64,000 bases of DNA from Paramyrothecium sp. XJ0827 (Eukaryota > Ascomycota > Sordariomycetes > Hypocreales > Stachybotryaceae), in contig JAJFPB010000008.1 of NCBI GenBank assembly GCA_020881915.1, positions 1,488,001 through 1,552,000 on the forward strand, written 5' to 3'. Below are positions 1 through 13,082 of the stretch, in pieces. The notes below the pieces were generated by a model. It searched no databases and was not told where the DNA came from. It saw only the letters and a list, made by a program, of their open reading frames with translations. Made by a program: the position numbers and the translations under genes. Position 1 is the first letter of the stretch. Every line of letters starts with the position of its first letter.

Positions 1-1722
1 TCGTCCGCACCAAGGATGCGAGGGACGCAGACTGACGACATGGCCAGCTGTTCCCGGATTGCCTGTTTGGGCGGCACAGCCCTGGGATTTACCGGTTCTC
101 GCCAAGGCCAGGGACCAAAGACGGAAAGCCTCGCTGGCTGTTGCCCAGCCGTTTTTGCGGCGATGGAGGGTCGCGAGGGTAGGCTTGTGGAGTTGAAGGC
201 ATTCGAGATCGGCGCCGAAAGAGCTCCAACGGGGCCTGGGGGATGGGAAGCTGGAGGCCAATGAACGGCGCAAAGCACCCTGGTTCAGCCACAGGCCCCT
301 GTCCCGCTAAGGGTCCATTAAGGTCTTTTAAGCCTTCTCCACCGTGATAGCCGCTGATCGTGCCTGGACATGGCAGTTTGCCACTCGCCAGGCAGGACGA
401 GGATAAACCTGTTTTGAGGTCTTGTGATGCGAAAAAGAGAAGGAAAAGGTGGTCCCCCGCAGTCCGGTGGCAGGTGGAAGAAATTGATCAGATAACGAAA
501 AGACCCTGATTTTTCTGTCAAGCTTGGCAGCTTCCATGTTATCCAACTTCTGGGGCACTGATGTCCAAGCTCTCGGGTATTCTAGGCATAGCGCCACACC
601 AACAACGTGCGGGTGCTCTAGCACACCATCGAGCCCATGGCGATGACGTCGGCAACAGAGACTCGTAGTGATACGAGACCGGGCCTTGTCCGGCACTGCC
701 ACGTCGAGTTCTTCCATGTGAGGAATTTCGAGGCGCATAGCGCCGTGATGCGAGACGTGAGACCACGTGCATGGTGCCTGTCCTGAGTCTTGGCTCGCCG
801 CGCACCCGTTGCCATAGATTTGTCGGTCTTGGTGCGTTTCTGCAGGCGCCAGCTCGTTGGAACGGAGCACCCGCAGCCTATCATGACGGCCCCGCCAGCA
901 ATCAGCCCAAGCGCCAGGCACAAGGGACTCCACCGGAACACACGACACCAGCCGCTTCGCCGCTCCGGAGTGCCGCAGATAGGCAGCTGGCTTAATTCTG
1001 TGATCAAACGTCTTTGGTCGGTGTTGAGAGCGTTCGCTGTGTGGGTCTCTCGAGTAAGTTGTCCATGGCCAATTCTTGTCCGCCCCACGGCATGGTTATT
1101 TGCTCAACTGCCATGCCCAAGAGAATTACCATAAAAGTGTCGCTTCCACTCATTTGATGCCATTTTTTGCCTTTGTGCTCCCTCATCTCACTCCCAACTG
1201 CTTTGAGCCTCCGCTTTGCCTTCAAAAATGATTCAGCCACGATGCACATGTCGTACTTGAAATGGTAGAGAGTGGGAAGTAGAGCCAAGGTACGGTGTCT
1301 TGTGTGAAGAGCAGCTGCTCAAGTGAGGCCTCGGTGATTTCAATGCCCCTTTTCCACTTAGTGTGATTCCATCCAAGGTTTCGCATAAGCCAAACAGGCA
1401 ATTGGCTCGGCATGGCCTCGAGCAGTCAAAACGAGGCCGTCCCTAATGCGTGTTCGAAGTGTTGAGGTCAGAGACAGCTATTGTAGCGGGGTAGTTTCAA
1501 CAAGAATATCCACCGCCAATGTCCGTTTTGACCTACCACGGCGCGCAAGCTCGGGGCGCAGCTCCCCACCATAGCTTTATCGTCCCTCAGCTAAATACTC
1601 GTCTTCGTCGACCTCCTTGACATCATTGATATTCTTTCAATTTTTTTCAAGTGTTCCTCTATCTCGTTATAACGCCCTCTATCCTCTCAGAAAGCCCTTC
1701 ATAAACATCAGTAACAGCGGAA
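1..1722. other. Intergenic, no supported gene
   Basis: Several overlapping open frames occur on both strands (for example 328-948 and 618-1088 on the minus strand), but none shows a recognisable domain, a convincing start or intron signals, and they overlap one another in different frames. The last 150 bases are pyrimidine-rich, as expected for the promoter and 5' leader of the methyltransferase gene that follows. Confidence 0.5.
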
Positions 1723-2980
1723 ATGGCTACTGCTGTCAGCGAGACCACGGCTCTAAGCCAGCAGTATGATACGCCCATGGGCCTCGCTCACACCACGATG
1801 CAGGCCCTCAAGGACCGGATCAAGCAGCATTATGATTTAGCCAGTGACTACTACCTGAGCTTGTGGTGCGTGTGATACCGCACTCCAATGAGGCTTCACC
1901 CTGGAAAATCCCCCATTACGCACACTCAGCCTCATTGCATGCAATGCCATGTAGAACTCTCGGCGAGCAACCACTACAAGGCCAGCAGCACTCACCAAAG
2001 TCAATGCTAACACGGTTTCAAGGGGCGAGCACATTCATCACGGCTACTGGCCTACGGAGGAATCTCAGGCCACGGAAACCAAGGAGACGGCGCAGCTGAA
2101 CCTCATCCGCCTCCTCCTTGACTCCTCCCAGATCACCCCAAACAGCCACATCCTCGACGTCGGCTGCGGCATCGGCGGCACGACCCGCTACCTCGCCGCC
2201 AAGCACGGCTGCACCGTCACCGGCATCACCATCTCTACCAAGCAGGTCGAGATTGCCAACCGCCTCACCAAGGCCGAGGCGGAGAAGCAGCAGCCCCAAG
2301 ATGGCGCCTCCTCGGAGTCGGCCGGCTCGCCGGATGCCGAGGGCTTCGTGAGGCTAGGCGCCGGAAAGGTCCGCTTCATCGAGCTGGACGCCGAGAAGAT
2401 GGCCGACTTCTTCTCCGGCCAAGAGGGCACCTTCGACGCGGTCTGGATCAGCGAGGCGCTCAGCCACTTCCCTAACAAAGCCCTCTTCTTCAAGAATGCC
2501 CACGCCGTCCTGAAGTCTGGCGGGAAGCTTGCCCTCGCCGACTGGTTCAAGGACGAAAACGTAGACGAGAAGACGTTTGTGAACGACATTAAGCCCATCG
2601 AAGGTACGTGTGCCAGCCCTCAGCTGACCCTACGTCTGCTAACGCCATGCAAGACGGCATGCTTCTTCCACCTCTGTGTACGCAGAAAGGCTACGTGGAG
2701 CTTGCCAAAGACGCAGGCCTACAAGTTTTCGCCGAACCCAAAGACATCAGCCAGCAGGTCCGCCAGACTTGGTACGTTTCATCCCGACCCGGGTAATTTT
2801 CTTGGCTAACAGACCACAAACAGGGATATCACATGGTCTTTGGTTCAGAACCCATCTCTCTGGGCTTTTGCCTTGTCGCAAGGTCGTGACGGGATTGCTT
2901 TTCTGCAATCATTCCGTGCTATGCGGAGAGGTTACGCGAATGGAAGCTTCAGATACGCTGTCATGGCATTCCAAAAATAA
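1723..2980 (+). CDS. SAM-dependent methyltransferase (UbiE/tocopherol-methyltransferase-like)
   Basis: Four exons are read as 1723-1865, 2023-2603, 2654-2771 and 2824-2980, giving 332 residues. All three introns have GT..AG ends, the first two have a gctaac branch site, and the frame joins cleanly at each one. Motif I of class I methyltransferases is clear at about residues 91-100 (ILDVGCGIGG), preceded by a region with HHGYW that is typical of the gamma-tocopherol/sterol-type small-molecule methyltransferases. A later EALSHF segment and an ALADWF strand fit the remaining Rossmann motifs. It should transfer a methyl group from S-adenosylmethionine to a small, probably lipophilic substrate, but the substrate cannot be read from the sequence. 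There is no signal peptide or membrane segment. Neighbours do not suggest a biosynthetic cluster. The fold assignment is firm; the 'tocopherol' label is only a family resemblance. Confidence 0.85.
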
Positions 2981-3651
2981 TTCGAGAGCTTGCGTACCCT
3001 TAAAGGTATTTCGAGGTGCAGATTGGGAGCAAGAGACTAAATGTGAGCCACAGGCCATCTAAATTGAGTTCAAAGCAGCAGGAATTACAGCAAATCATGG
3101 TACAGCTTGTGTAGAGCTCAGATTTAGACATGCCACGAAAGCTAATAGAATGATCACGACCAAAGTCACAGAACAGTGCATCGCAAAAGCAATCGAGAAT
3201 GGGTTTTACAAGTATGTGATCATATTGATTGGTAGCGTACCCAAGCAAGTTGCACATCTATCATTTCCATGGAGCGCGAAGAAGTGAACCCAGCGAGTGT
3301 TGCTTGAAGTAGTTCTCAAGTCGATCTGACACCATAACTTGCGGATAGTTTGCACAGCTGTGGATGTAGACTAGCTCGAAGGGAGCCCGCCGTGAGCGGC
3401 GTTGCTGCGGAGGATGCTTTGCTCCCTTCGTATCCGTTGGCGCCACGTCTGGCGTTGAAGAACCGTGAGACATCGTACTGTTAACGCAAAAAGGCAGTGT
3501 GCGTTCTATTCCATCCCGAAGCCTCTGCCAGCAGTAAAGCAAGAAATCGCAAAGTCCCAGAATGTTCCATCAATGAAATCGCATTACAAGCATGACCGGA
3601 ACGCCCTCATCATCCTCGGCAGTCGTAGATCGGTGGACGACAGTAGTTGAC
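2981..3651. other. Intergenic between convergent genes
   Basis: This holds the 3' regions of the methyltransferase (+) and atg8 (-). A 93-codon minus-strand frame at 3261-3542 ends in a basic, moderately protein-like segment, but I recognise no family and see no supporting splice structure, so it is not called. Confidence 0.4.
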
Positions 3652-6046
<2,395 letters not shown>

Positions 6047-7343
6047 ATGGCCGCCCGTCGTCAAGCTCAGCGCCTGGCTGCGCAGCTTCGCTCTCAACAC
6101 TCCACGCACCTCAGAGCCGGCCAATTGAGATCGGCGAACCGATTCTTCACCAGTTCGAGCGGCTCAGCGTCTGCTAGATCCCAAGGAACCTCATCCCTCC
6201 CCCTCTGGTGCGCCATGGCAGCCCTCGGCGTCGCTGCCCCTTTGGCATACTCGATTGTTCGTCTCTTCCCTCCCACAAACCCCGACCTTAGCCGTGCAGC
6301 TACTCACATTGCGCAACCCACAGGTTTCGGCGGACGAGGTCAAGCTGGACGCCCCGACACTTGCCGAGATCGATGCCCAGAAGAAGCGTGAGGCCGCTGT
6401 CGGCGACGATTCGCCCATGCGCCTCCGAATGGAAAAGTTCATTAAAGAACAGCAGCAGATCATTGTGCAGGAACTCGAGAGGATAGACGGCAAAAAGTTC
6501 CGCAAGGACGAGTGGAACCGAAAGGATGGAGGGGGCGGCATCACCTGCGTGCTGCAGGAGGGCAACGTCTTCGAGAAGGGCGGCGTCGGTGTCAGCGTTG
6601 TGTACGGTTCCCTGCCCAAGCCTGCCATTGAGAAGATGCGCGTGAACCACAAGGCCCTGGATCCCAACGTAGAGTCTCTCGACTTCTTCGCGGCCGGCCT
6701 CAGCATGGTTCTTCACCCCCACAACCCAATGGCGCCGACCGTACACCTCAACTACCGGTACTTCGAGACGGCCAACCCCGACGGTACCTCTCAGGCTTGG
6801 TGGTTCGGAGGCGGCAGCGACCTGACCCCGTCATACCTCTTCGACGAGGATGCCATCCACTTCCACAAGACGCTCAAGGAGGCCTGCGACTCCCACGACA
6901 AGGAGTACTACCCCCGCTTCAAGAAGTGGTGCGATCAATACTTCCACAACAAGCACCGAGGCGAGTGCCGCGGCATTGGCGGCATCTTCTTCGACGACTT
7001 GGACGAGGCGGAACGGGACCAGGAGAACACGTTTGCCTTCATCCAGGACTGCCTCAAGTCCTTCATCCCCTCGTACGTCCCCATCCTGGAGAAGCGCAAG
7101 GACATGCCCTTCAACGAGAAGGAGAAGGAGTGGCAGCAGATCCGCAGGGGCAAGTACGTCGAGTTCAATTTGGTGCACGACCGCGGCACCGCCTTCGGGC
7201 TGAACACGCCCGGCTCGCGCGTCGAGAGCATCTTGATGAGCCTGCCTCTGACGGCCAGCTGGAAGTACATGCACGAGCCGGAGCCAAAGAGCCGGGAGCA
7301 GCGGCTGGTGGAGGTGCTGCAGGATCCCAAGGATTGGGTCTAG
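6047..7343 (+). CDS. hem13: Coproporphyrinogen III oxidase
   Basis: Two exons (6047-6256, 6324-7343) give 409 residues. The enzyme performs the oxygen-dependent oxidative decarboxylation of coproporphyrinogen III to protoporphyrinogen IX, the sixth step from 5-aminolevulinate in heme synthesis. The catalytic part is highly typical: [60 protein letters not shown] and the C-terminal [20 protein letters not shown] segment. The first exon supplies a basic, Ser/Arg-rich presequence and a hydrophobic segment at about residues 50-70, suggesting targeting to the mitochondrial intermembrane space or inner membrane, whereas the yeast enzyme is cytosolic. The intron has a GTTCGT donor, weaker than GTAAGT but used elsewhere in this window; it is required because the two halves are in different frames. 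Identity is certain; the targeting is inferred. Confidence 0.95.
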
Positions 7344-7741
7344 ATGTTTCGACTAAAAGGGGTCTTTGGACCGGGGATCGGGGGAATATTGTACTATACA
7401 AAACACGGCATAGAGGGAACAAGACTCTAGAATAAAATGTAAAATCTCGCAGAAATAATTACAGGATCAAGAAAAGCGTCCTGTTATTTTATTTATTTAT
7501 TTATTTCCGTTTGTGCTCTGCTTTGTTGCTCGAGCTTCGGTACTTCTGCAGTCTACTGGGGCCACTATGTGCGGGCCGTCTCAAGCATCAACCCTCAAGA
7601 ACCCCCAGTCATACTGCCAACTGAACAACTTGTGCATGAACTCATTCTGTTCAACCTCTTTCCGCATCGGCCCAACATCCGACGCCTTCAGAGAATGACC
7701 TAAGCAAACCCCGAAAGCAAAAAGGGCCGACGCGTCGAAAG
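7344..7741. other. Intergenic with ATTT microsatellite
   Basis: This contains the 3' region of hem13 and the upstream region of the SWIM-domain gene. A short (TTTA)n tract lies at about 7488-7505. No gene is seen. Confidence 0.6.
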
Positions 7742-7825
7742 ATGCAAAACCTCCCATCTCACCGGCATCTCCTCACCTCCCTCGTCGACACGCTCGAGGG
7801 ATCATCGTCAACCGCTCGTCCAGAT

Positions 7826-7859
<34 letters not shown>

Positions 7860-8461
7860 AGCTCAGCAGCCCAGGTGATCGCAGGCGCCTGCTCCTAACG
7901 CTTCACGTCTTGTTCCCGACGCTGCTGCTGCCGGCGCTGGACCTGCTTGATCGTCGGCTGGTGACGCGGATCAACCTGGACGTGCCGCGGGGTGGACCCA
8001 GCGATGCCGGCGCCCCGGCCGGAGGAGCTTCTAGCGCTGCCGTCGAAGCAGCCCAGGATGCAGCTCATGAGGATGGTTCGCCGAGCGGCTTATCAGGCAC
8101 CTACGTTGTACAGTCTGTGGCTGCCACGCTGACCCGCCGCACCCGTGACGCTCTCTCTGGAACCTCTTTGCGATCGTACCTTATCCAGCTTGATGTGTGG
8201 CACTGCTCCTGTGCCAGCTTCGCCTTGGAGGCGTTCCCCGCGCGGCCCATCCATAAGGACAATGCCGCTGAGCGAGACGGCAGCGCCAACAGCTGGTCAT
8301 TTGGTGGGCAGCAGCACGGCGGGCTTGGCGGGAACGCGCCATGTTGCAAGCACTTGCTCGCGTGTCTGCTCGCGGAGAAGTGCAGCGGTATGACGGGTGG
8401 GCAGGTTACGTCTCGAAGTGTATCAAAAGAGGAGTTTGCAGGTCTGGTCACGGACATGTAG
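7742..8461 (+). CDS. SWIM-type zinc-finger protein (Sws1/Shu2-like)
   Basis: A single exon encodes 239 residues. The C-terminal half carries a SWIM signature CxC...CxH: Cys155 and Cys157 in WHCSC and Cys202 and His204 in CCKHLLACLL, flanked by a YLIQLDVWHCSCASFALEAF segment. In eukaryotes this arrangement is found in Sws1/Shu2, the SWIM subunit of the Shu complex that works with Rad51 paralogues to promote homologous recombination. The N-terminal half has leucine-rich helices (LLLTLHVLFPTLLLPALDLL) and, before them, an 11-residue polyalanine run encoded by an uninterrupted (GCC)11 tract at 7826-7858, which may vary in length between strains. The gene converges on rpn8. The zinc motif is seen directly; the Shu-complex role is an inference, and no gene symbol is given. 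Confidence 0.7.
7826..7858 (+). repeat. (GCC)11 trinucleotide microsatellite
   Basis: Eleven perfect GCC units inside the SWIM-protein gene encode eleven consecutive alanines. Slippage would add or remove alanines without shifting the frame. Confidence 0.95.
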
Positions 8462-8667
8462 CGGTTGCCATCAATCGTGTCTGGCTTGTATTACTGTTGC
8501 CGAGTCTAAATCCGACATGCATAATCATTGTACAAGGCGCAGCGCCCTGTTCCTAGAGCACCCGCCGCAGCTCCGGTGCTGGGAATACTTGACGGGTGTA
8601 GGATGTCCTCAAGGGCCTGCGGATCTCACGCCGTTCTACCAGGCCATCTACCAGTTTTTCCCCTCAT

Positions 8668-9841
8668 TTATTTCTTCTTCTCCTTGACGTCTTTGTCCTT
8701 ATCGCTGCCCTCCTTGCCTTCACTGTTGGCGCCATTGACGCCAGCTTCCTTCTTCTCGTCCTTGCCGTTAGTCTCGTCCTTCTTGGACTCCTTGTCCTCC
8801 TGCTGCTGTCGGTTCTGAATCTTGTTCTCTATCAAGTCGTGGAAGGCGGTGATGGCGCGTATCAGACTGCTGAGGTAGATCGCCATGAGCTGGTCGTTGG
8901 TCTTGATGCTCATTGCGTGTGCCAGCTCGCCACTGCCGGACTTGACGTCGCTCTGTGGGGTGGAGAGGTTCGGAAGCAGGTTGAAGACGTCCTGGAGGTT
9001 TCCGAGGATGGCGTGGTTTACGGGCAGCTGCCCATCGAGGACCTTTTGTAGGTAGGCGCCGATGTCGCGCAGGCGCAGGTGCAAGCCCTGGAGAGATTGG
9101 AGCTGGTTGGTCACGCGAGTTGACAGGGTGCCGACGGCGACATCACGGATGTCTCTTAGTAGGTGTTCAACGCCGATTTCCTCAGCTTCCTCCGCTTCGA
9201 TAATCGAAGGGGTGTGGACAAATGTCCGCGAGGTAGTGGTACCATCCTGTAGAGGATATTAGCATCTTTGTCGCTCCAAGGTCACAGACCGCATAGCCAA
9301 CGTACGTCCTTGATCTCCTCCACGGCAAAGTAGGCATCGGTCGGCACGCCGGACTCCTTGGGCTGAACATCGATAATGACCAGCAGAGGGTTCGGAGCGT
9401 AGCGCTTGAAGAGCTCATTGATTTCAAGATCCGACGCCCTGAGCTTGGGGCCGGTGTGATACCATCCTATCAACTTCTCGCGCGCGTTGACTTTCTTGAA
9501 CATGTCATTCATGGACTCGACATAGTTGTGGTCCAAGAACCAGACAGAGGGATCCTTGTCATCCTCCTCGAAGGGGACTGTGGTAGCATGTGTCAGTGGA
9601 TAGCTGTACGGCCACGAGAAAGCGACGAGATGGCGTCATGGAGCGACATACCGGCAAAACTGTTTGACACCCTTACGTTCTTGCCATCGTTCTGACCCAG
9701 CAGCACGCCCACAACTCGCCTCTTGGCCTTGTTGTTTGGTACTGTTCTGTTGTAGTGATCGACGGCGGAGAGGAGGACGAGGGGTGCGACGGAGACGTTT
9801 CGGGTGACTAGGGAGAGGGTCTCGGCGGTGGTGGTAGGCAT
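8668..9841 (-). CDS. rpn8: 26S proteasome regulatory subunit Rpn8 (PSMD7)
   Basis: Three exons (9841-9652, 9577-9306, 9246-8668) encode 346 residues. The N-terminal MPN domain begins with [17 protein letters not shown] and continues through [19 protein letters not shown] and GWYHTGPKL. The zinc-binding HxH of the active JAMM deubiquitinase Rpn11 is absent (YHTGP instead), as expected for Rpn8, which is the catalytically silent partner of Rpn11 in the 19S lid. The C-terminal part has the helical segment [19 protein letters not shown] and [14 protein letters not shown], and a strongly charged Lys/Glu tail ([11 protein letters not shown]). All introns have GT/AG ends and keep the frame. Start at 9841 is the first ATG of the conserved N-terminus. 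Identity is certain. Confidence 0.96.
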
Positions 9842-11337
9842 CGTAAGTTGGTTGCGCCGCACAGGCAATGGTGTGCAGAGGAGATGGGAATCTTTTCGGA
9901 TCGGGAGTGTGGTGGCCGCCGAGCAAGAGACTGCGTATGGTTCGGCTTTGGTGGATGGGTTTGCTTGCACGTACGTAGCCTTGAGGCTGCCTTCGAGTAC
10001 TTCATGAAGCTTAGCTCTGCATGGACGCCTCAATGGGATGGCCAGGCGCTAAGCCAGAGAGAGAAGACGGCTTAGTCAGGTAGAGAGCTGATCACGTGCT
10101 GGGATGTTGAGAGCCACACCAGCCACAGCGGGTGTGCTTCTGAGCCAATCAGATCGTGCAAGGACTCTCTGCCTTGCTGCATTGGGCTAGGGCCCAGGTA
10201 TGGCTGAAGCGCCGCGATTCCTGACATCATCAGAATTCGACGTTTGGCTGTGAGCTCGCAACCTTTAACGTGAATCAATGCTTTCACCATGAAAACGTAA
10301 TCTATAATCCGTGGAGATTCAAGCGAAACAGGTCCCTCTAAAGAAGAGCCTTTGATTGCATGGCATGCTTGTCAGCATGCCATGGCTGATTTGAGTTCCT
10401 GCAAGGGCTTAGTTGAGTTCATGGAAGTACTAAGTTATTGTACACTTCCCTTGATCCAGTCCGACCCTGGTAAACGTACTTAAGGTACCGAAAGTACTAC
10501 TTGATCCAGCACTTTGCGCTTCAAATTCTTCTGGTCAAAAATGCCCTGCTCTGCATCCAGTCCACAATACAGCATGTGAAGGGCAAGATTATGGCGAATA
10601 AGGCAGGAGGTATGCTTGACAAATACTGCAGCACATGGAAAGCCATTGGATGCCCAAAAGCCTCGGTACGACAGTGATTCAAGTTTCTTTGCCAGGGGAT
10701 AAACGGACCGGAGTGCAAGGGTACCTGCTGTTCCTGGAGCAAGCCTCCCCAAGCTATCCTGGATCACTGAATGGGTCGGAATGGGTGCTCGACCCAACAA
10801 GCGCAAAAAAGTTCACTCAGTCTGTAAAAAGCAGATGGGAAAAATCTTAAGTACAGGATGCAGTAGGCGCTCGAGGTACAGTACCTTAAAGTATTTGGCG
10901 ACCTCTAGCTGGAGGTTCCCGTCAGTATCCCTTTGTACAGACAATAGCAGCTCGCCCAGAAAGTGACGTTGCGGTACCGGCGCCGGCACGTTTTCGAGAC
11001 AAGGAGAGGGAAGCGAACCTCCCAGGAACCGGCCACAACCCCCATCCTGTAGCCCGGCCAATCACATGCGCCACTGAGCTCTGGGAGCTCCATCTCGAAA
11101 ACGCGCATCGGTTCGGTCGAGCGCCCCCATCGATTCGTCCCGTCCTCGGTAAATTCTTATTTACGCTGTCCTCTTTTTTTTCCTTCCCCTTTGCCTTCCA
11201 TTCCTCCGAATCGCCTCTCCTCCCCCGTCACCGCCCCATCAATTCACCTCTCCTTGGTCTCCCGCACCCTCTCGGACCGCCCGTCGAACTCCCGTCTCCC
11301 TTTCCAACCCCCCACCGGTCTTTCAAAAATCGCAAAC
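9842..11337. other. Divergent promoter region of rpn8 and adk1
   Basis: No gene is supported. There is a perfect 10-bp inverted repeat at 10359-10384 and several GGTAC-containing motifs (about 10482, 10874). The 150 bases before adk1 are very pyrimidine-rich (CT tracts), a common feature of highly expressed fungal promoters and leaders. Confidence 0.5.
10359..10384. repeat. Perfect inverted repeat, 10-bp arms, 6-bp loop
   Basis: CATGGCATGC (10359-10368) is followed by a six-base spacer and its exact reverse complement GCATGCCATG (10375-10384). It could form a hairpin or be a dyad protein-binding site. No adjacent direct repeats mark it as a transposon end. Confidence 0.8.
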
Positions 11338-12347
<1,010 letters not shown>

Positions 12348-13082
12348 GGTAGAACGAGCCTTGTGCTACCAATTTATCTGAATCTACGAGACGAGGAAAA
12401 TGTACGCGGACCAGGACTAGAAGGGGTCCTCTATGGATCAAATCAGTGTCGCACTAACCCAGACGACGCTTGTATGTATCAAATGTTTCAATACCAAATG
12501 CCTACGAATGAAAGGTTCAGTCAATCCAGTAACGGATGGCCAGCCTTGATGTACGTCTATGCGCCCTCACAAGTACCAACGAGCCATTCTATCTATTACC
12601 TGTTTCAAGTGTGATGCACCGTTCTACTGCATAACCCCCCAAGTTTTAAACCTACTCTTTATCGGAGGCCGACCGCTTGCAGCGATTACAGGAAATGCAC
12701 CGGAAAGAAGAGAAAGGTGGGAGAGAAATAAAAAGAAAACTCCGAGCTCCTATGCATTGCCCAGAAGAAATGGTATAAAGTGATGCTCCTCCCCGACAGT
12801 GCGCCAGCCCAATGCTGCCATACCCTGCCCCCAATCGATTTCAAAAGCCTTACAGGAAGGCGACAGATCTACTCGTGGCATCACGCCACATTCGAAAATA
12901 ATGATGGTAAAAAACTGCTTATCCAGCCTCAGAAGGCTAGCGAGTGAGAGACACGTTCCCAAACTCCCAACTCGCGGCGTGGGTTAGGAATCAGTCGTGC
13001 CGGCTGAAGGAGAAACCCTCAGCCTCGACTGGAAATACGCGACGACAACCTATCTTCTTGGAGTAGCTTGACGAAGTTCACG
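12348..13082. other. Intergenic between convergent genes
   Basis: 3' regions of adk1 (+) and the Hook gene (-). No additional gene or structured element is seen. Confidence 0.6.

Noticed and set aside
328..1088. Overlapping minus-strand open frames of 206 and 156 codons
   Set aside because: They overlap in different frames, have no domain and no splice or start support; probably chance.
3261..3542. 93-codon minus-strand frame between convergent genes
   Set aside because: Somewhat protein-like at its end, but no family recognised and it lies in the 3' regions of both neighbours.
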